This document shows positions 1-9,598 of a stretch of DNA of 46,420 bases, piece after piece. The notes below the pieces were generated by a model, which made no database searches, was not told the origin of the DNA, and worked only from the letters and a program-made list of their open reading frames with translations. How positions within the stretch are numbered: position 1 is the stretch's first letter; every line of letters begins with the position of its first letter. Location of the stretch: contig CAUZOL010000012.1 of NCBI GenBank assembly GCA_963581435.1, positions 1-46,420 of the forward strand, in the 5' to 3' direction. Position numbers and translations under genes: made by a program. Source of the stretch: JABISG01 sp963581435 (GTDB taxonomy: Bacteria; Planctomycetota; Planctomycetia; Planctomycetales; Planctomycetaceae).

Positions 1-77
1 CAGCGGGGGAGAAAATGCCAAAACATCACCAAGCGCTAGACACGGGGCGGCCGCAGCGTGTTACAATCGCGACATCG

Positions 78-102
78 CGAGCCTGGATCGGTTTCAGGCT
101 CG
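78..102. terminator. Hairpin downstream of the CheX-like gene
   Basis: Two 8-bp complementary arms (CGAGCCTG and CAGGCTCG) flank a 9-nt loop, about 55 nt past the stop of the minus-strand CheX-like gene. There is no T-run on either side, so an intrinsic terminator is only a guess; it could be a plain palindrome. The rest of the first 157 bases shows no convincing gene. Confidence 0.25.
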
Positions 103-157
103 ACCCATATGGGAAATGTAGGCTTAACCAGTGGGATGTCTCAACCAGAGTGAAGTC

Positions 158-643
158 TCAACTGGCAAAACCAACTTCGATGGCAAACGGGCCCATATCT
201 GATTCGAACAAGACGCAGATCGCCCGAACGTCGGACGGATACCGTATCTCGTGGTTCTTTCCGGTAATCATGCTCGGCAGACTGATCGACAATTCCAGTT
301 TCTGAAGCGTCGCCTTCGCTTGACCGGCAATCATGTTGAGAATTTCTCCCGCGGCGTCGCAAACATCGTCGTCGAGTCCTGTTGCTTCGATGCCGACCAT
401 TCGATTGAGAATCTCAATTGCCACCTTTTCCGAAAGGCTAAGAACGTATGTCCCGGTGGCCTTTCCTGAAACGCCGATGATCGCGCTCAATTCATACAGG
501 GGAGCCGTCGAATCCTTCAATTTCAGATCGACACGCTTCGCTTTACAGTTCAACATTTTGTCGAAAACATCGACAGCCGATTGGATGACCGGATTGACGT
601 AATCGACCGATACTGGGCTGGTAGCTGGTGCAGCGGTGGTCAT
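158..643 (-). CDS. CheX-like chemotaxis phosphatase-family protein
   Basis: The 161-residue product has the length and fold pattern of the CheC/CheX/FliY family, whose members dephosphorylate phospho-CheY. The family's conserved E-x-x-N motif is visible once, as GEILNMIAGQAK (E100, N103); a single motif fits CheX rather than the two-motif CheC. It is predicted to be cytosolic, with no signal peptide or membrane segment. The ATG is preceded by GAGGAAG at good spacing, which supports this start. No other chemotaxis or flagellar gene is in the window, so it is an orphan here; in such settings CheX-like proteins may act on other receiver domains. Family membership is fairly sure, the partner is unknown. 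Confidence 0.8.
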   Translation of the reverse strand: MTTAAPATSPVSVDYVNPVIQSAVDVFDKMLNCKAKRVDLKLKDSTAPLYELSAIIGVSGKATGTYVLSLSEKVAIEILNRMVGIEATGLDDDVCDAAGEILNMIAGQAKATLQKLELSISLPSMITGKNHEIRYPSDVRAICVLFESDMGPFAIEVGFAS

Positions 644-869
644 GGTTCTACTTCCTCTAAGATACGCACGAGCGCCATTCGGCTCAGGCGAGCCAAACGG
701 TTACGTGAAAGTAGCCCACGATTTCGACCGATGCAAAAAGGAAAAATACTCATTTCGCCTGTCACGCTGCCAAACACGACATGCAAACCTGAATTTCGAT
801 ACAGCAGCGCAAGGCCGAGGTGTTCCGGTTCTTCCGATGGTGCTGACCGTGCCGACTGCCACCGGTTGA

Positions 870-1901
870 TCAGTCCGCATGCAGAGCGCGGACGTCCTTG
901 CGGGCAACGTTCATCATTCTCTCGAATAACAGGGCGGCATCGAGGTCGAAGTAGTTGCGAACGCGGCCGACAATGCCATTGTAGGCCTCTGATTCGACCG
1001 TCTCGATAAACTTCGGCATGTCGGATGAGAGTTGACCTGCCAGATCGAGGTCCATTTCGGATGCGGCGATGTCATCCACCCGGTCCGGCCACCATGACCG
1101 ATCGACGAGCGCCGGATTGATGTGTTCGACCAAGGCCGTCTCGACGCCGCCCGCATGCTGGTCGCCTCGTTCGGCCGCGAATTCGACTAACGGCTCATGC
1201 AGCCAGCGAAATGCCCACTTCTCAACCTGGCTGTTTTCGAGTCCTGCCTGGATCGCATTGCGATGAACGATCGAACCGTGCACATCGACGACGTACATCG
1301 CTTCCGGTGACATCCACTTCTGCAGTGCGTTGGCAAAACCTGCGACATACCGCGTCAGTAACGGTGGCGTGATATCGATGCTCAAACCAAACGGCAGCCC
1401 CCATGTGAGATGGCCGTACTCAACCGGTGGACCGGCGACAAATCCCGAGAATTCACTCGTCAACTGCTGCAATACCCCGTAGCTTTGAATGGTATCGGTC
1501 ATCAATGGCAGATGTGGCCCGTGCTCTTCGACGGCCGTATCGACGCTGAAAGCCACCGTTTTCGGCCGCGACAACGGTTCATGCTGCTCTTCTGGCAGTT
1601 CGACAATGTCGAAATCGTAGGTCCCGGTCTCTCGGTCCCGCGTGCCTGTGAAATACGGAAAACAGAACCGAATTCTTTCCAGCAATTCCGACTTCAAGTT
1701 GGCATCGAGTGCCTCGTGATACAACGGTGGCAACACCAGCGGTGCTAGCGATTCAAGCCCCTGGACGGGAGTGCCGAGCGAACAGATCGGCAACACAAGC
1801 TTCGTCCCGTCAATTCGCTGCTTCAATTCATCGAGCGTGTATCGCGTCAGCCAGCCACCGGTGTTGACGGCAGTCGGCAGGTAGTGTTCGAGGGGTTGCA
1901 T
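870..1901 (-). CDS. Creatininase-family amidohydrolase
   Basis: The 343-residue protein carries the metal-binding signature of the creatininase family, EEHGPHLPLMTD, in which the Glu, His and Asp bind the catalytic metals. Later segments, DVHGS and HAGGVETALV, fit the family's second metal/substrate region (usually a GHGGN-type motif and HAGxxETS). Members hydrolyse cyclic or linear amides such as creatinine or formamides of riboflavin, F420 or mycofactocin pathways; the substrate here cannot be told. The ATG at 1901 is chosen because the frame upstream (to a GTG at 1952) looks non-coding, though no strong ribosome site precedes either. An N-terminal stretch of about 130 residues before the signature is longer than in creatininase itself. 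Confidence 0.75.
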   Translation of the reverse strand: MQPLEHYLPTAVNTGGWLTRYTLDELKQRIDGTKLVLPICSLGTPVQGLESLAPLVLPPLYHEALDANLKSELLERIRFCFPYFTGTRDRETGTYDFDIVELPEEQHEPLSRPKTVAFSVDTAVEEHGPHLPLMTDTIQSYGVLQQLTSEFSGFVAGPPVEYGHLTWGLPFGLSIDITPPLLTRYVAGFANALQKWMSPEAMYVVDVHGSIVHRNAIQAGLENSQVEKWAFRWLHEPLVEFAAERGDQHAGGVETALVEHINPALVDRSWWPDRVDDIAASEMDLDLAGQLSSDMPKFIETVESEAYNGIVGRVRNYFDLDAALLFERMMNVARKDVRALHAD

Positions 1902-2256
1902 GTCTCTGCCTATCAACTCTTGTGGATCATTTTCTCGCGAATTCCCGTGCACACAGGCACGTAGCGCGAGTGTAGTGATGCGAATCGGTTATGTCGAATC
2001 GACCAGCGTCGGGGGGCAGTGTCTGTCCTGCCTTTCTTACTCTAATTCAATCGTTCGACTTCTGCCGTTTTCTGCCAGATTTCTGACCTATATTTGTATG
2101 GCGTCTCTGACGCTCGAACGTTTGAAAAATGGTCGAACGGTGCGCGGCAGTTCCCAACTGCGGCAAGCCAATTCAAGACGGCTATCGATTGTGCGGGTCG
2201 CACGGTCTCTATCGCCTCTCTCGGCCCACCACCTGCTAACAGTTCGGTTGCAAATT
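1902..2256. other. Divergent intergenic region
   Basis: This stretch separates the minus-strand creatininase-family gene from the plus-strand glycosyltransferase and should hold both promoters. The glycosyltransferase frame stays open through it, but the translation has no family similarity I recognise. I could not pick out a convincing promoter, operator or repeat. Confidence 0.4.
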
Positions 2257-3453
2257 ATGACGACTTCAATGTTAGCCGATCAACCGGCAGCCATTTCCAA
2301 TGAGACGTTGGCCGTTGCGCCTCGCAGGGAATACCGTGGACGCGTGCTGCATCTGATTAACGGCGACGACTACTCCGGTGCCGAACGCGTGCAGGATCTG
2401 CTCGCGTTGCGATTGCGGGAATTCGGTTTCGAGGTCGGAATCGCGTGTACCAAGCCGGGCCGATTTCGCGAGGCGCGGCAAGCGCAAGACGTTCCGCTGG
2501 TCGAATTGCCAATGCGTTCCCGTTTCGATGTGCGTCCGGTCTTCGCGCTGGCAAAATACATTCGCCGCAACGGGTACGACCTGTTGCATTCTCATTCGGC
2601 GCGCACGGCGCTCATCGGTCGTCCGGCGGCAGCGCTTGCTGGAGTTCCGCTGGTGCATCACATGCACTGTCAGACTTCAACAGAAGTCTCCCGGCGCTGG
2701 CTGAGCCGAATCAACGCGATCATCGAACGCTTCAGTCTGCTGCGCGTCGCCGGTGTCGTTGCCGTTTCGCCGACGATTGGAAACGATCTTCTGCGGCGGG
2801 GAATTCCGCAATCTGTTATCTCGCTGATCCCCAATGGAGTTCCTTCACCCGGTCCGCTGACCAGCCGCGAACCCCCACAGGGCGAATGGGTGGTTGGCAC
2901 CGTGGCCATGTTTCGGCCGCGTAAAGGAATCGAAACGCTGCTGCACGCAGTCGCAAAACTGCGCAGTCAACAAATCGATATTCGACTTCGTGCCGTCGGT
3001 TGTTTTCAATCGGCAGATTACGAAGCGGCAACTCATCAGCTTGTTGATCAGTTGAACCTGACCGATGCCGTCGATTGGACCGGATTCACTCGCGACGTTA
3101 ACGCTGAACTGGCACAGATGGATCTGTTCGTACTGCCCAGCCTCGTTCCTGAAGGCTTGCCGATGGCGGTCCTCGAAGCGATGGCGACCGGTGTGCCGGC
3201 GATCGGTTCGCGGGTCGATGGTGTCGTCGATGTCATCGAACACAACGACAATGGACTGTTGGTCAAGCCGGGCGATGCCGATGACTTGGCCCATTCGCTC
3301 AGCAGTTTCATTTCCGGTGAAGCCGACTGGTCGGCGATTCGAGAACGAGCGTATCGGTTTCACGCCGACGGCTATTCCGATACATCGATGTCATCGGCGA
3401 TGGCCGATCTCTACCACCGAGTCCTCACAGCAACGGGGAGTGCCTCCAAATGA
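2257..3453 (+). CDS. GT4-family glycosyltransferase
   Basis: The product is a 398-residue GT-B-fold glycosyltransferase. The N-terminal acceptor domain starts RVLHLINGDDYSGAERV, typical of the Glyco_transf_4 domain. The C-terminal donor domain contains VGTVAMFRPRKGIETLL and PSLVPEGLPMAVLEAMATG, the E-x7-E type signature of retaining GT4 enzymes that use nucleotide sugars. It probably adds a sugar to a cell-surface polysaccharide or glycolipid at the cytoplasmic face of the membrane. The ATG at 2257 starts just before recognisable coding sequence; the open frame upstream reads as non-coding. It overlaps the next glycosyltransferase gene by 4 nt (ATGA), so the two are translationally coupled. 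Donor and acceptor are unknown. Confidence 0.88.
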   Translation: MTTSMLADQPAAISNETLAVAPRREYRGRVLHLINGDDYSGAERVQDLLALRLREFGFEVGIACTKPGRFREARQAQDVPLVELPMRSRFDVRPVFALAKYIRRNGYDLLHSHSARTALIGRPAAALAGVPLVHHMHCQTSTEVSRRWLSRINAIIERFSLLRVAGVVAVSPTIGNDLLRRGIPQSVISLIPNGVPSPGPLTSREPPQGEWVVGTVAMFRPRKGIETLLHAVAKLRSQQIDIRLRAVGCFQSADYEAATHQLVDQLNLTDAVDWTGFTRDVNAELAQMDLFVLPSLVPEGLPMAVLEAMATGVPAIGSRVDGVVDVIEHNDNGLLVKPGDADDLAHSLSSFISGEADWSAIRERAYRFHADGYSDTSMSSAMADLYHRVLTATGSASK

Positions 3454-4640
3454 AAATCGCAATGTTGGGGCAGAAGGGGATTCCCGCCCATTCGGGGGGC
3501 ATCGAACAGCACGTCGATGTGCTCAGCAAACACCTCGTCGCCCGCGGACACGAAGTCGTCGTGTATTGCCGCCGCTCCTACTGCGGACGCGATGCGACTT
3601 CGACGAGTGAAGGCGGGCTGCATCGGATCTTTCGTCCCAGCATTCCCACAAAACACCTCGACGCAATCACACACACATTTGCCAGCACGGTTGACGTCAT
3701 GCTCCGTCGGGCCGACATCGTCCATTATCATGCACTGGGGCCGGCGGCGTTGGCACCGCTGGCGCGACTGGCCGGTTTACCCGTCGTGGTCACCGTACAT
3801 GGGCTCGATTGGCAACGGGCCAAATGGGGAACGCTGGCAAAACGTTGCATACAGTTCGGTGAGCGGATGGCTGCCGCAAACGCCCGCAAAATCATTGGCG
3901 TCTCGCCCATCTTGAAACGATACTTCGCCGACAATTACGGCGTCGATGCGGAGTTCATTCCCAATGGTGTGATGCCGATGTAGCATCGGCCGCCCGAACG
4001 AATGCTGCAGTACGGCATCGAGCCGCGAAAATTTCTGTTTTCGGTTTCGCGCCTCGTTCCGGAAAAGGGATTGCACTACCTCATTCCGGCGTTCGAGTCG
4101 CTCGATACCGATTTCAAACTGGTGATTGCCGGTGGCGGGGGATTCGACGCCGACTACGAAACGCGTCTGCGCGAAATGGCGGGTGATCGCGTTGTGTTCC
4201 TCGGTCCGGCCGACCGTGACTTCGTGGCGGAACTGTTTTCCCACGCCCAGCTGTTTGTGCTTCCCAGCGATTTGGAAGGCATGTCGATTGCATTGTTGGA
4301 AGCGATGAACATGGGGGTCCCGGTCCTCGTCAGCGACATTCCGGAGAATGTCTGCGTCGTCGAGAATGCCGGCTTCAAGTTTCGCGCCGGCGACATCGAC
4401 CACTTGCGCGATGTGCTGGGGGGAATCATTCACGACGCTGCACAGCTTTCGGAATTTGGTCGCCGCGCTTCAGAACGGGTCGCCCCATTCCAATGGCCTG
4501 TCGTCGTCGATCAATTGGAGCAGACGTATTACGACTGCTGCAGACAAAAGCCGATTGCCACCCCCGATGTGGCCGAAATCGAAAACCCATTGCAGACGGC
4601 GTCAGATGCTCTCGATGCTTTGCCGATTGAGGAAGGATAA
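3450..4640 (+). pseudogene. GT4-family glycosyltransferase with an in-frame TAG
   Basis: One reading frame encodes a complete GT-B glycosyltransferase of about 396 residues, split by a single TAG at 3981-3983 (codon 178). Before the stop come MLGQKGIPAHSGGIEQHV (acceptor domain) and IPNGVMPM; after it, in the same frame, follow HRPPERML, FLFSVSRLVPEKGLHYLI and LPSDLEGMSIALLEAMNMG, the normal interdomain linker and donor domain. There is no frame change, so this is a nonsense codon or a base-call error, not a frameshift. TAG ends other genes in this window normally, so recoding is unlikely. The upstream gene overlaps by ATGA, and a CelD-like gene follows after 6 nt. If the TAG is real, the first half alone should not be active. 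Confidence 0.85.
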
Positions 4641-4646
4641 AGGCAA

Positions 4647-5810
4647 ATGGTTGCGGAAACAAACGCTGTCTCAGCCATGACCGTCAGTTGCATCGAAGAC
4701 GATGCCGCGTTCGATGCGCTCGCTGAATCGTGGAACCGACTGGTTGCAGAGACCGGCGATGTTCCCTTTCGCTCGTGGGATTGGTTACGGTCTTCCTGGC
4801 AGCATTTTCAATCGCCCGGAAGTTCGTTGTTCATTCTTGCGGTTCGTGATGCCGACAGAAGACTGATCGGATTGGCGCCGTGGTATCGACGGCGATCGAC
4901 ATGGCAGGGTGATGTCGTTCGGTTTCTCGGTTCCGATCAGGCTAGTTCCGACTACCTGAGTGTGTTGGCCGCGCCGCAACACGAGAACGACGTTGCGCGA
5001 AAACTTGCCCACTGGCTTGGAAACGACGGTGCCGGACAATGGGATCTCATCGAATTGGATGGAGTCGATGCCGACGACCAGATGATCGGTCTGCTGGTCG
5101 ATGAACTGAAAGGCCACGGCCACGCGGTTCATTCACGGGATGGGCAAAATTGTTGGCGGCTGCAATTGCCCGACGACTGGGACGACTTTCTCTCACGCTT
5201 GTCGCGAAATCGTCGGCAAAAGATCCGCTCGATGTGGCGTAAGACGTTCACCTGCGGCAAGGCAGTCACCCGTCGGGCAGACAGTGAAGAGAATTTGCAG
5301 CGGGGACTTGAGATTCTCGTCGATCTTCACGAGCGACGCAGGATCAGCATCGGCGAAACCGGATGCTTCTCCCACGGGCAGTTCAAGGCGTTCCTGTTCG
5401 ATGTTGCCGAGAGACTGCACGCGCGCGGACAACTCCGGTTGCAGTGGATCGAAATGAATGGAACGCCGGTTGCGGTGGATTTCAGCGTGAACGGCGACCA
5501 ATGTGTTTACGGGTACCAATGCGGCATCAACCCCGAGTTTTCCAAGCTCCGCCCGGGAACATTGATGATGTCCGCGAACTTTCAGCAGGCAATTCGCGAC
5601 GGGTATCGCGAATTTGATTTTCTGCGCGGCGACGAAGACTACAAGACGCATTGGGCTGCTGATCAGAAGCCCAGCCGGCGCGTTCGCATCGTGCCTCCGG
5701 GTGCCGTGGCGCGCACTCGGCACGGCTTATGGCTCACCGGGGCGACGATCAAGCACTGGATGAAAGCGAGCCGTTACCGCGTGCGTCTCTTGCGCACCGC
5801 CGGAATGTGA
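4647..5810 (+). CDS. CelD/BcsL-like GNAT acyltransferase
   Basis: The 387-residue cytosolic protein matches the BioF2-like/CelD acetyltransferase family found in exopolysaccharide and cellulose clusters. Recognisable parts are the N-terminal segment around WDWLRSSWQHF with LIGLAPWY, a basic stretch LSRNRRQKIRSMWRK, and the C-terminal GNAT-like half with GTPVAVDFSVNG, GYQCGINPEF and FDFLRGDEDYKTHW. Members are thought to transfer an acyl group to sugars or small molecules, with few proven substrates. It starts 6 nt after the interrupted glycosyltransferase, which makes a three-gene surface-polysaccharide operon likely. The role in decorating a polysaccharide is inferred from context. Confidence 0.8.
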   Translation: MVAETNAVSAMTVSCIEDDAAFDALAESWNRLVAETGDVPFRSWDWLRSSWQHFQSPGSSLFILAVRDADRRLIGLAPWYRRRSTWQGDVVRFLGSDQASSDYLSVLAAPQHENDVARKLAHWLGNDGAGQWDLIELDGVDADDQMIGLLVDELKGHGHAVHSRDGQNCWRLQLPDDWDDFLSRLSRNRRQKIRSMWRKTFTCGKAVTRRADSEENLQRGLEILVDLHERRRISIGETGCFSHGQFKAFLFDVAERLHARGQLRLQWIEMNGTPVAVDFSVNGDQCVYGYQCGINPEFSKLRPGTLMMSANFQQAIRDGYREFDFLRGDEDYKTHWAADQKPSRRVRIVPPGAVARTRHGLWLTGATIKHWMKASRYRVRLLRTAGM

Positions 5811-5886
5811 GTCGGCCGAGCTCAGGGTCTGGCTTGCTTGAGTCGCAAAAACCGGAGCAACTCAAACGCGACAACTGCGGTGTCCA

Positions 5887-6630
5887 TTACAGTGTGATAT
5901 CGTAGCCATCAGACTTGTCGGCTTTGACCTCGACTGTGACTTTGGACTGACCGCTCAAGTATTCTGCCGGCAAAGTCTCGACTCCGTCCGGCCCCACCTT
6001 GCTGAATTCCACGACGTGTATTCCGGTGACCGCGCCGCTCACATCCATCGTATAGTTGAGCGAATAACGCCCCTCGCTGTCAGTCTGAGCGAATGAAGCG
6101 CCCGGCTTGATCTCTGCATCCGACACCAGTGCTTCCTGTGATCGAAATGTGACCGAAGCATCGGCCAGTGGCTTGCCTTTGAATGTGACAGTGCCGGACA
6201 CGGGAACCAGTGGGGGGTATTTCAGCTTGTCGCCCCACATCGATGACGACACGAAATACAACAAAACGCATGCAACCAGCACTCCTGCTGCCGGTATGCC
6301 AACTCGCTTGCCGTTCTGACTGGCCCACTCGCCGAGTGTGAGCGTTGCCTCTTCACCGCGTTGTCTCCCCGATTTTTGCGTCGGCTTCTCGGTTTCCTGT
6401 TCGCCCCGCGAAGCAGCCGCCGACAGCTTGAGTAGATCTTTCGCCGACTTGGCGGAATCCTGCACTGGACGATCCGGGCCCGCGTTGGATTCAATGGTTT
6501 CCGCCCGCGTGCGGTCTTTCGAGGGAACGGTGACCGGCTGGCCGCAATCGGGACACAAAACCCGCTTGCCAATCTTGTCGTCGGTCGCCTTGAGTTTCTT
6601 GCCGCACTCGCATTGAAAACGGATCGACAT
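5887..6630 (-). CDS. Zinc-ribbon, transmembrane, beta-sandwich (transthyretin-like) protein
   Basis: The 247-residue protein has three parts. Residues about 5-38 form a zinc ribbon (FQCECGKKLKATDDK followed by CPDCGQPVTVPS, a CxC/CxxC pair). A low-complexity linker leads to one membrane segment around residues 113-130 (VGIPAAGVLVACVLLYFV). The outer C-terminal part (VPVSGTVTFKGKPLADASV ... DSEGRYSLNY) is a carboxypeptidase-regulatory/transthyretin-like beta sandwich of the kind very common in planctomycetes. The cytosolic zinc ribbon with an external beta domain suggests a membrane-anchored adaptor or small lipoprotein-like binding protein. No enzyme activity is predicted. It lies downstream of the DUF1559 gene on the same strand, a frequent planctomycete pairing. 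Confidence 0.7.
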   Translation of the reverse strand: MSIRFQCECGKKLKATDDKIGKRVLCPDCGQPVTVPSKDRTRAETIESNAGPDRPVQDSAKSAKDLLKLSAAASRGEQETEKPTQKSGRQRGEEATLTLGEWASQNGKRVGIPAAGVLVACVLLYFVSSSMWGDKLKYPPLVPVSGTVTFKGKPLADASVTFRSQEALVSDAEIKPGASFAQTDSEGRYSLNYTMDVSGAVTGIHVVEFSKVGPDGVETLPAEYLSGQSKVTVEVKADKSDGYDITL

Positions 6631-6675
6631 TCGGTAGCCCTGTCACAAATCTAAAGAGCGCGACGAAACGAAGTC

Positions 6676-6731
6676 GCGTGACGAATCGAAGCGGTATGAT
6701 GGGTTGGAAGCGTGTGACGAATCGAAGCGGT
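6676..6731. repeat. Short direct repeat
   Basis: The 18-mer GTGACGAATCGAAGCGGT occurs twice, starting near 6678 and 6714, one every 36 bp, with further degenerate copies just upstream (ACGAAACGAAGTCG). It lies between the DUF1559 gene and the zinc-ribbon gene. It may be a small tandem repeat left by slippage; no function can be assigned. Confidence 0.5.
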
Positions 6732-6865
6732 CGGGCTTCGTGAAGTCGCGATTGCATGGTAGCGAAACCAACCCGACGGATCGACGAAAATACAGATGCC
6801 GCCCTAGTTACAGAGGCCATTTTCGTCGATCCGAATGCGTTCCCTGTCGTCAATCACCAACGGGT

Positions 6866-7918
6866 TTAGAACTCGGAAACAGGAATCGCGTTGGACATGT
6901 TGCCGAGGTTTCTCCAAGTGGTGATTTCAATATTATCGCTGATCGTTTTGACGCTGCCGTCAGCGAGCGTTACCTGGACAATCTGAACGTGGTCGCTGCC
7001 TGCTTCGCTATAGTGCAGCGTCTTGTTTGGTCCCAATAGCGTGCTGAATGTCGTCGCAGGCCCACCCCACGCCCAGCCGTCACTCGATTTCCGCCTGTTG
7101 AGCGTATCGACGGTCCCATTGATGTTGAGCCGATAGTTCAATCTCGGGACTTCACTCACCATGATCACGTTGCTCGTACCGTCGCTGACGTCGGCCATCC
7201 TGGTGCTGCTGTTAACATAGAACATTCCGCGATGCAGATTGCGTGGTCCCAGCAACAGTGTGTTGTCATTGACCACTTGTTCTGGAGTCAAATCCCAGGT
7301 TGAGCGGGTCAGGTCATTAAACGTGGTACCCGATCCGTTGCACCCGGCGTAGTCGTTCCCCCCCTTGTTCCAGTCGGTGGCGACGCGAAACACGAACGAG
7401 TACTTGCCGATATTCATGTTTGACCGCCGGGTTGGACAATAGAAGGCAGCAATTTCCGTTTGGGCAGGCGGCCGCAGGCCGGCCGGATTGAAGTTGATTG
7501 GCTCGCCGTTAAACCTGACGTTCCTGTTGAAATTCCAGAGCTTGTAAGTATTTGCCTGATCGATTTGCGGTAAAATGAAGACCATCCAACTGGCACCACT
7601 GAGCCGCTGGAAGCTGACAAGGGTCTGGTCCGGTGTCGTTGCTTCCAATGGATTGGGAAAACGCCTGCTGGTTGGATTGAGATTCACTGGCAACCAGGTT
7701 GCGTTGATCTGCCCCGGCGGAAAGACGCCGTGCACACCGTGATAGTTATGCAGCGCCAGTCCCAACTGTTTCAAATTGTTCTGGCAGCTCGACCGGCGCG
7801 CCGCTTCGCGTGCCTGCTGAACGGCCGGCAGCAACAACGCCACCAGAATTGCAATGATGGCAATCACCACCAGCAACTCAATTAGCGTAAACCCCTTTTT
7901 GATTCGCTTGCACGCCAT
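6866..7918 (-). CDS. DUF1559 pseudopilin-like protein
   Basis: The 350-residue protein begins with a type IV prepilin-like leader, KKGFTLIELLVVIAIIAIL, where cleavage would fall between G and F, followed by a hydrophobic helix and RREAARR-like charged residues (QQAREAARRSSCQNNLKQLG). The rest is the DUF1559 (SBP_bac_10) domain, with the usual ending SDNIEITTWRNLGNMSNA. These proteins are greatly expanded in planctomycetes and are thought to be exported and assembled by a type II secretion/pilus-like machinery, though their job is not established. AGGAG sits upstream of the ATG, which supports the start. It probably forms a unit with the zinc-ribbon gene downstream. Confidence 0.9.
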   Translation of the reverse strand: MACKRIKKGFTLIELLVVIAIIAILVALLLPAVQQAREAARRSSCQNNLKQLGLALHNYHGVHGVFPPGQINATWLPVNLNPTSRRFPNPLEATTPDQTLVSFQRLSGASWMVFILPQIDQANTYKLWNFNRNVRFNGEPINFNPAGLRPPAQTEIAAFYCPTRRSNMNIGKYSFVFRVATDWNKGGNDYAGCNGSGTTFNDLTRSTWDLTPEQVVNDNTLLLGPRNLHRGMFYVNSSTRMADVSDGTSNVIMVSEVPRLNYRLNINGTVDTLNRRKSSDGWAWGGPATTFSTLLGPNKTLHYSEAGSDHVQIVQVTLADGSVKTISDNIEITTWRNLGNMSNAIPVSEF

Positions 7919-8245
7919 AATACTGCTCCTGAAGGATCGAGATTTTCAATGACGCCATCAACAGGCCCGTATACATCTTATGCTATCCGCGAAACAAAGC
8001 GACCGTCAAGAAAGAAAGTTGTGAGCGGCTGAATTTGGTTAACGCAAACGGCGACTGCTCGTGGCGGCGAAACGACGGAAAAACGATGAGTTATCCGCAG
8101 GTGTCGCCTTGCTTGATTGTCCACCACCGTTAGCGTCATACTGCCCGTCAACTCGTTAAAGCGATGGAATGCGTCTTACTGACCGTGTCGGCAACCAAAC
8201 CCATGTTGTTGGCATCCGCCGCCTCTCGCCGCGAAGGACACGCAT
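7919..8245. other. Divergent intergenic region
   Basis: This region lies between the minus-strand DUF1559 gene and the plus-strand MFS gene. It must contain both promoters. The only clear signals are the two ribosome sites at its ends (AGGAG for DUF1559 and GAAGGA at 8233-8238 for the MFS gene). No repeat or gene is supported. Confidence 0.4.
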
Positions 8246-9598
8246 ATGGCAATGGCCGACAGTCGCCGGCAGCGAATCATCACGTTGTGTGGGCTGTATG
8301 TGGCGCAGGGGGTGCCGTGGGGATTTATGCTGATCACGCTCCCGTCGTATCTGGCCTTCGAATACAAGGATCAATTCGGCGTCGATGAGATTGGGAAACT
8401 GAAGGCCATCATCCTCATTCCGTGGTCCTTCAAGCTGATCTGGGCGCCGCTGATGGACACCTTCACGTTTCGCCCGATGGGGAGACGGCGGCCGTGGATC
8501 ATCGGTGCCGAATTGATGATGGCTGTCAGCCTGCTGGGTTTTATCGGACTGGGTGACCTGTCGGAGAAACTGCAGCTGATTCTGTTTATGTATTTCCTGC
8601 ACAACTGTTTCGCCTCGCTGCAGGACGTCTGCACGGACGCGCTCGCGGTCGATATATTACTCCCCGAAGAACACGGGCAAATGAACGGCATGATGTGGGG
8701 GTCCAAACTGGTTGGAAAGGGAATCGGTGCGTGGGGATTGGCAGTCGTCCTCGATATCGGCGGGCTGGAAGCATGCGTTGCTGTGCAGGTCGGCCTGTTG
8801 TTGCTCATCATGCTGATTCCAATGTTCATTCTGGAAAGGCAGGGTGAGAGACGACTTCCGTGGAGCGCCGGCCAGGCAAGCGAGATCACTGCTTCCATTG
8901 TGCGGAAACCCAGGGAAATTCTTCGCGCGTACCTGCGGGCGTTCTCCCTGACGACGACCCTCGTCTTCGTCTTGTTCACGCTGGCTAAGTTGATCGGATC
9001 GGGAGTCAACGAAACCATCACGAATACACTCTGTACGCAGGAACTCTCCCCGAGATGGACCCCCGTCGAATTCTCAAGAGTGACCGGCCTGTATGCCTTT
9101 CCGTCAATCATGATTGGGGCAGTACTCGGTGGGATGATGGCCGATCGCTTCGGTCGCCGAAAGATTTTGATCTTCGGTTTTGGCGGGTATGCGCTGGTGG
9201 CCATGATTTTCGCGGCTTGCCCGGGCATGTGGAATGAGCGCTGGTTCACCACATCCTACATCCTATTGTACGAGACGTTAGGTGCGATCGGCTCAGTCGG
9301 CTTTCTTTCGATGGCGATGCGAATCTCGTGGACGACGGCGGCGGCCACCGTCTTTACAACATACATGACTCTCTCCAACGTCTCGCACGTCGTCGGCAAC
9401 TGGCTCGCCGGCCCGGTTCTCAAAATGCTCACAATTTCAAAATACGGTGATTCGGCCACATTGGTCTCCTACGAGTTCACTTTCTGGTTTGTCGGTCTGG
9501 TCACGTTTCCGCCGCTGCTGTTACTGTTTTTTGTCAAACAGGACGAAGTGCGCGAGGCCCGCGAGGCGCTTGCGGCCGAGACGGAGGTTGTGGCGTAA
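8246..9598 (+). CDS. AmpG-like MFS transporter
   Basis: The 450-residue protein has about 12 hydrophobic segments and resembles the AmpG/acetyl-CoA transporter (SLC33) branch of the major facilitator superfamily. Typical features are GVPWGFMLITLPSYL in the first helix, LIWAPLMDTF and the loop MGRRRPWII between helices 2 and 3, and QDVCTDALAVDIL in the fourth segment. A second copy of the loop motif, MMADRFGRRKIL, marks the C-terminal half. AmpG imports muropeptides, but related planctomycete proteins are only loosely similar, so the substrate is open. GAAGGA lies 7 nt before the ATG. The gene is followed after 168 nt by the trans-sulfuration enzyme with no obvious link. Confidence 0.8.
   Translation: MAMADSRRQRIITLCGLYVAQGVPWGFMLITLPSYLAFEYKDQFGVDEIGKLKAIILIPWSFKLIWAPLMDTFTFRPMGRRRPWIIGAELMMAVSLLGFIGLGDLSEKLQLILFMYFLHNCFASLQDVCTDALAVDILLPEEHGQMNGMMWGSKLVGKGIGAWGLAVVLDIGGLEACVAVQVGLLLLIMLIPMFILERQGERRLPWSAGQASEITASIVRKPREILRAYLRAFSLTTTLVFVLFTLAKLIGSGVNETITNTLCTQELSPRWTPVEFSRVTGLYAFPSIMIGAVLGGMMADRFGRRKILIFGFGGYALVAMIFAACPGMWNERWFTTSYILLYETLGAIGSVGFLSMAMRISWTTAAATVFTTYMTLSNVSHVVGNWLAGPVLKMLTISKYGDSATLVSYEFTFWFVGLVTFPPLLLLFFVKQDEVREAREALAAETEVVA

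Noticed and set aside
1900..2256. N-terminal extension of the first glycosyltransferase
   Set aside because: The frame is open for 119 more codons, but the sequence has no GT-like pattern and overlaps the creatininase start region; the GT fold begins right after ATG 2257.
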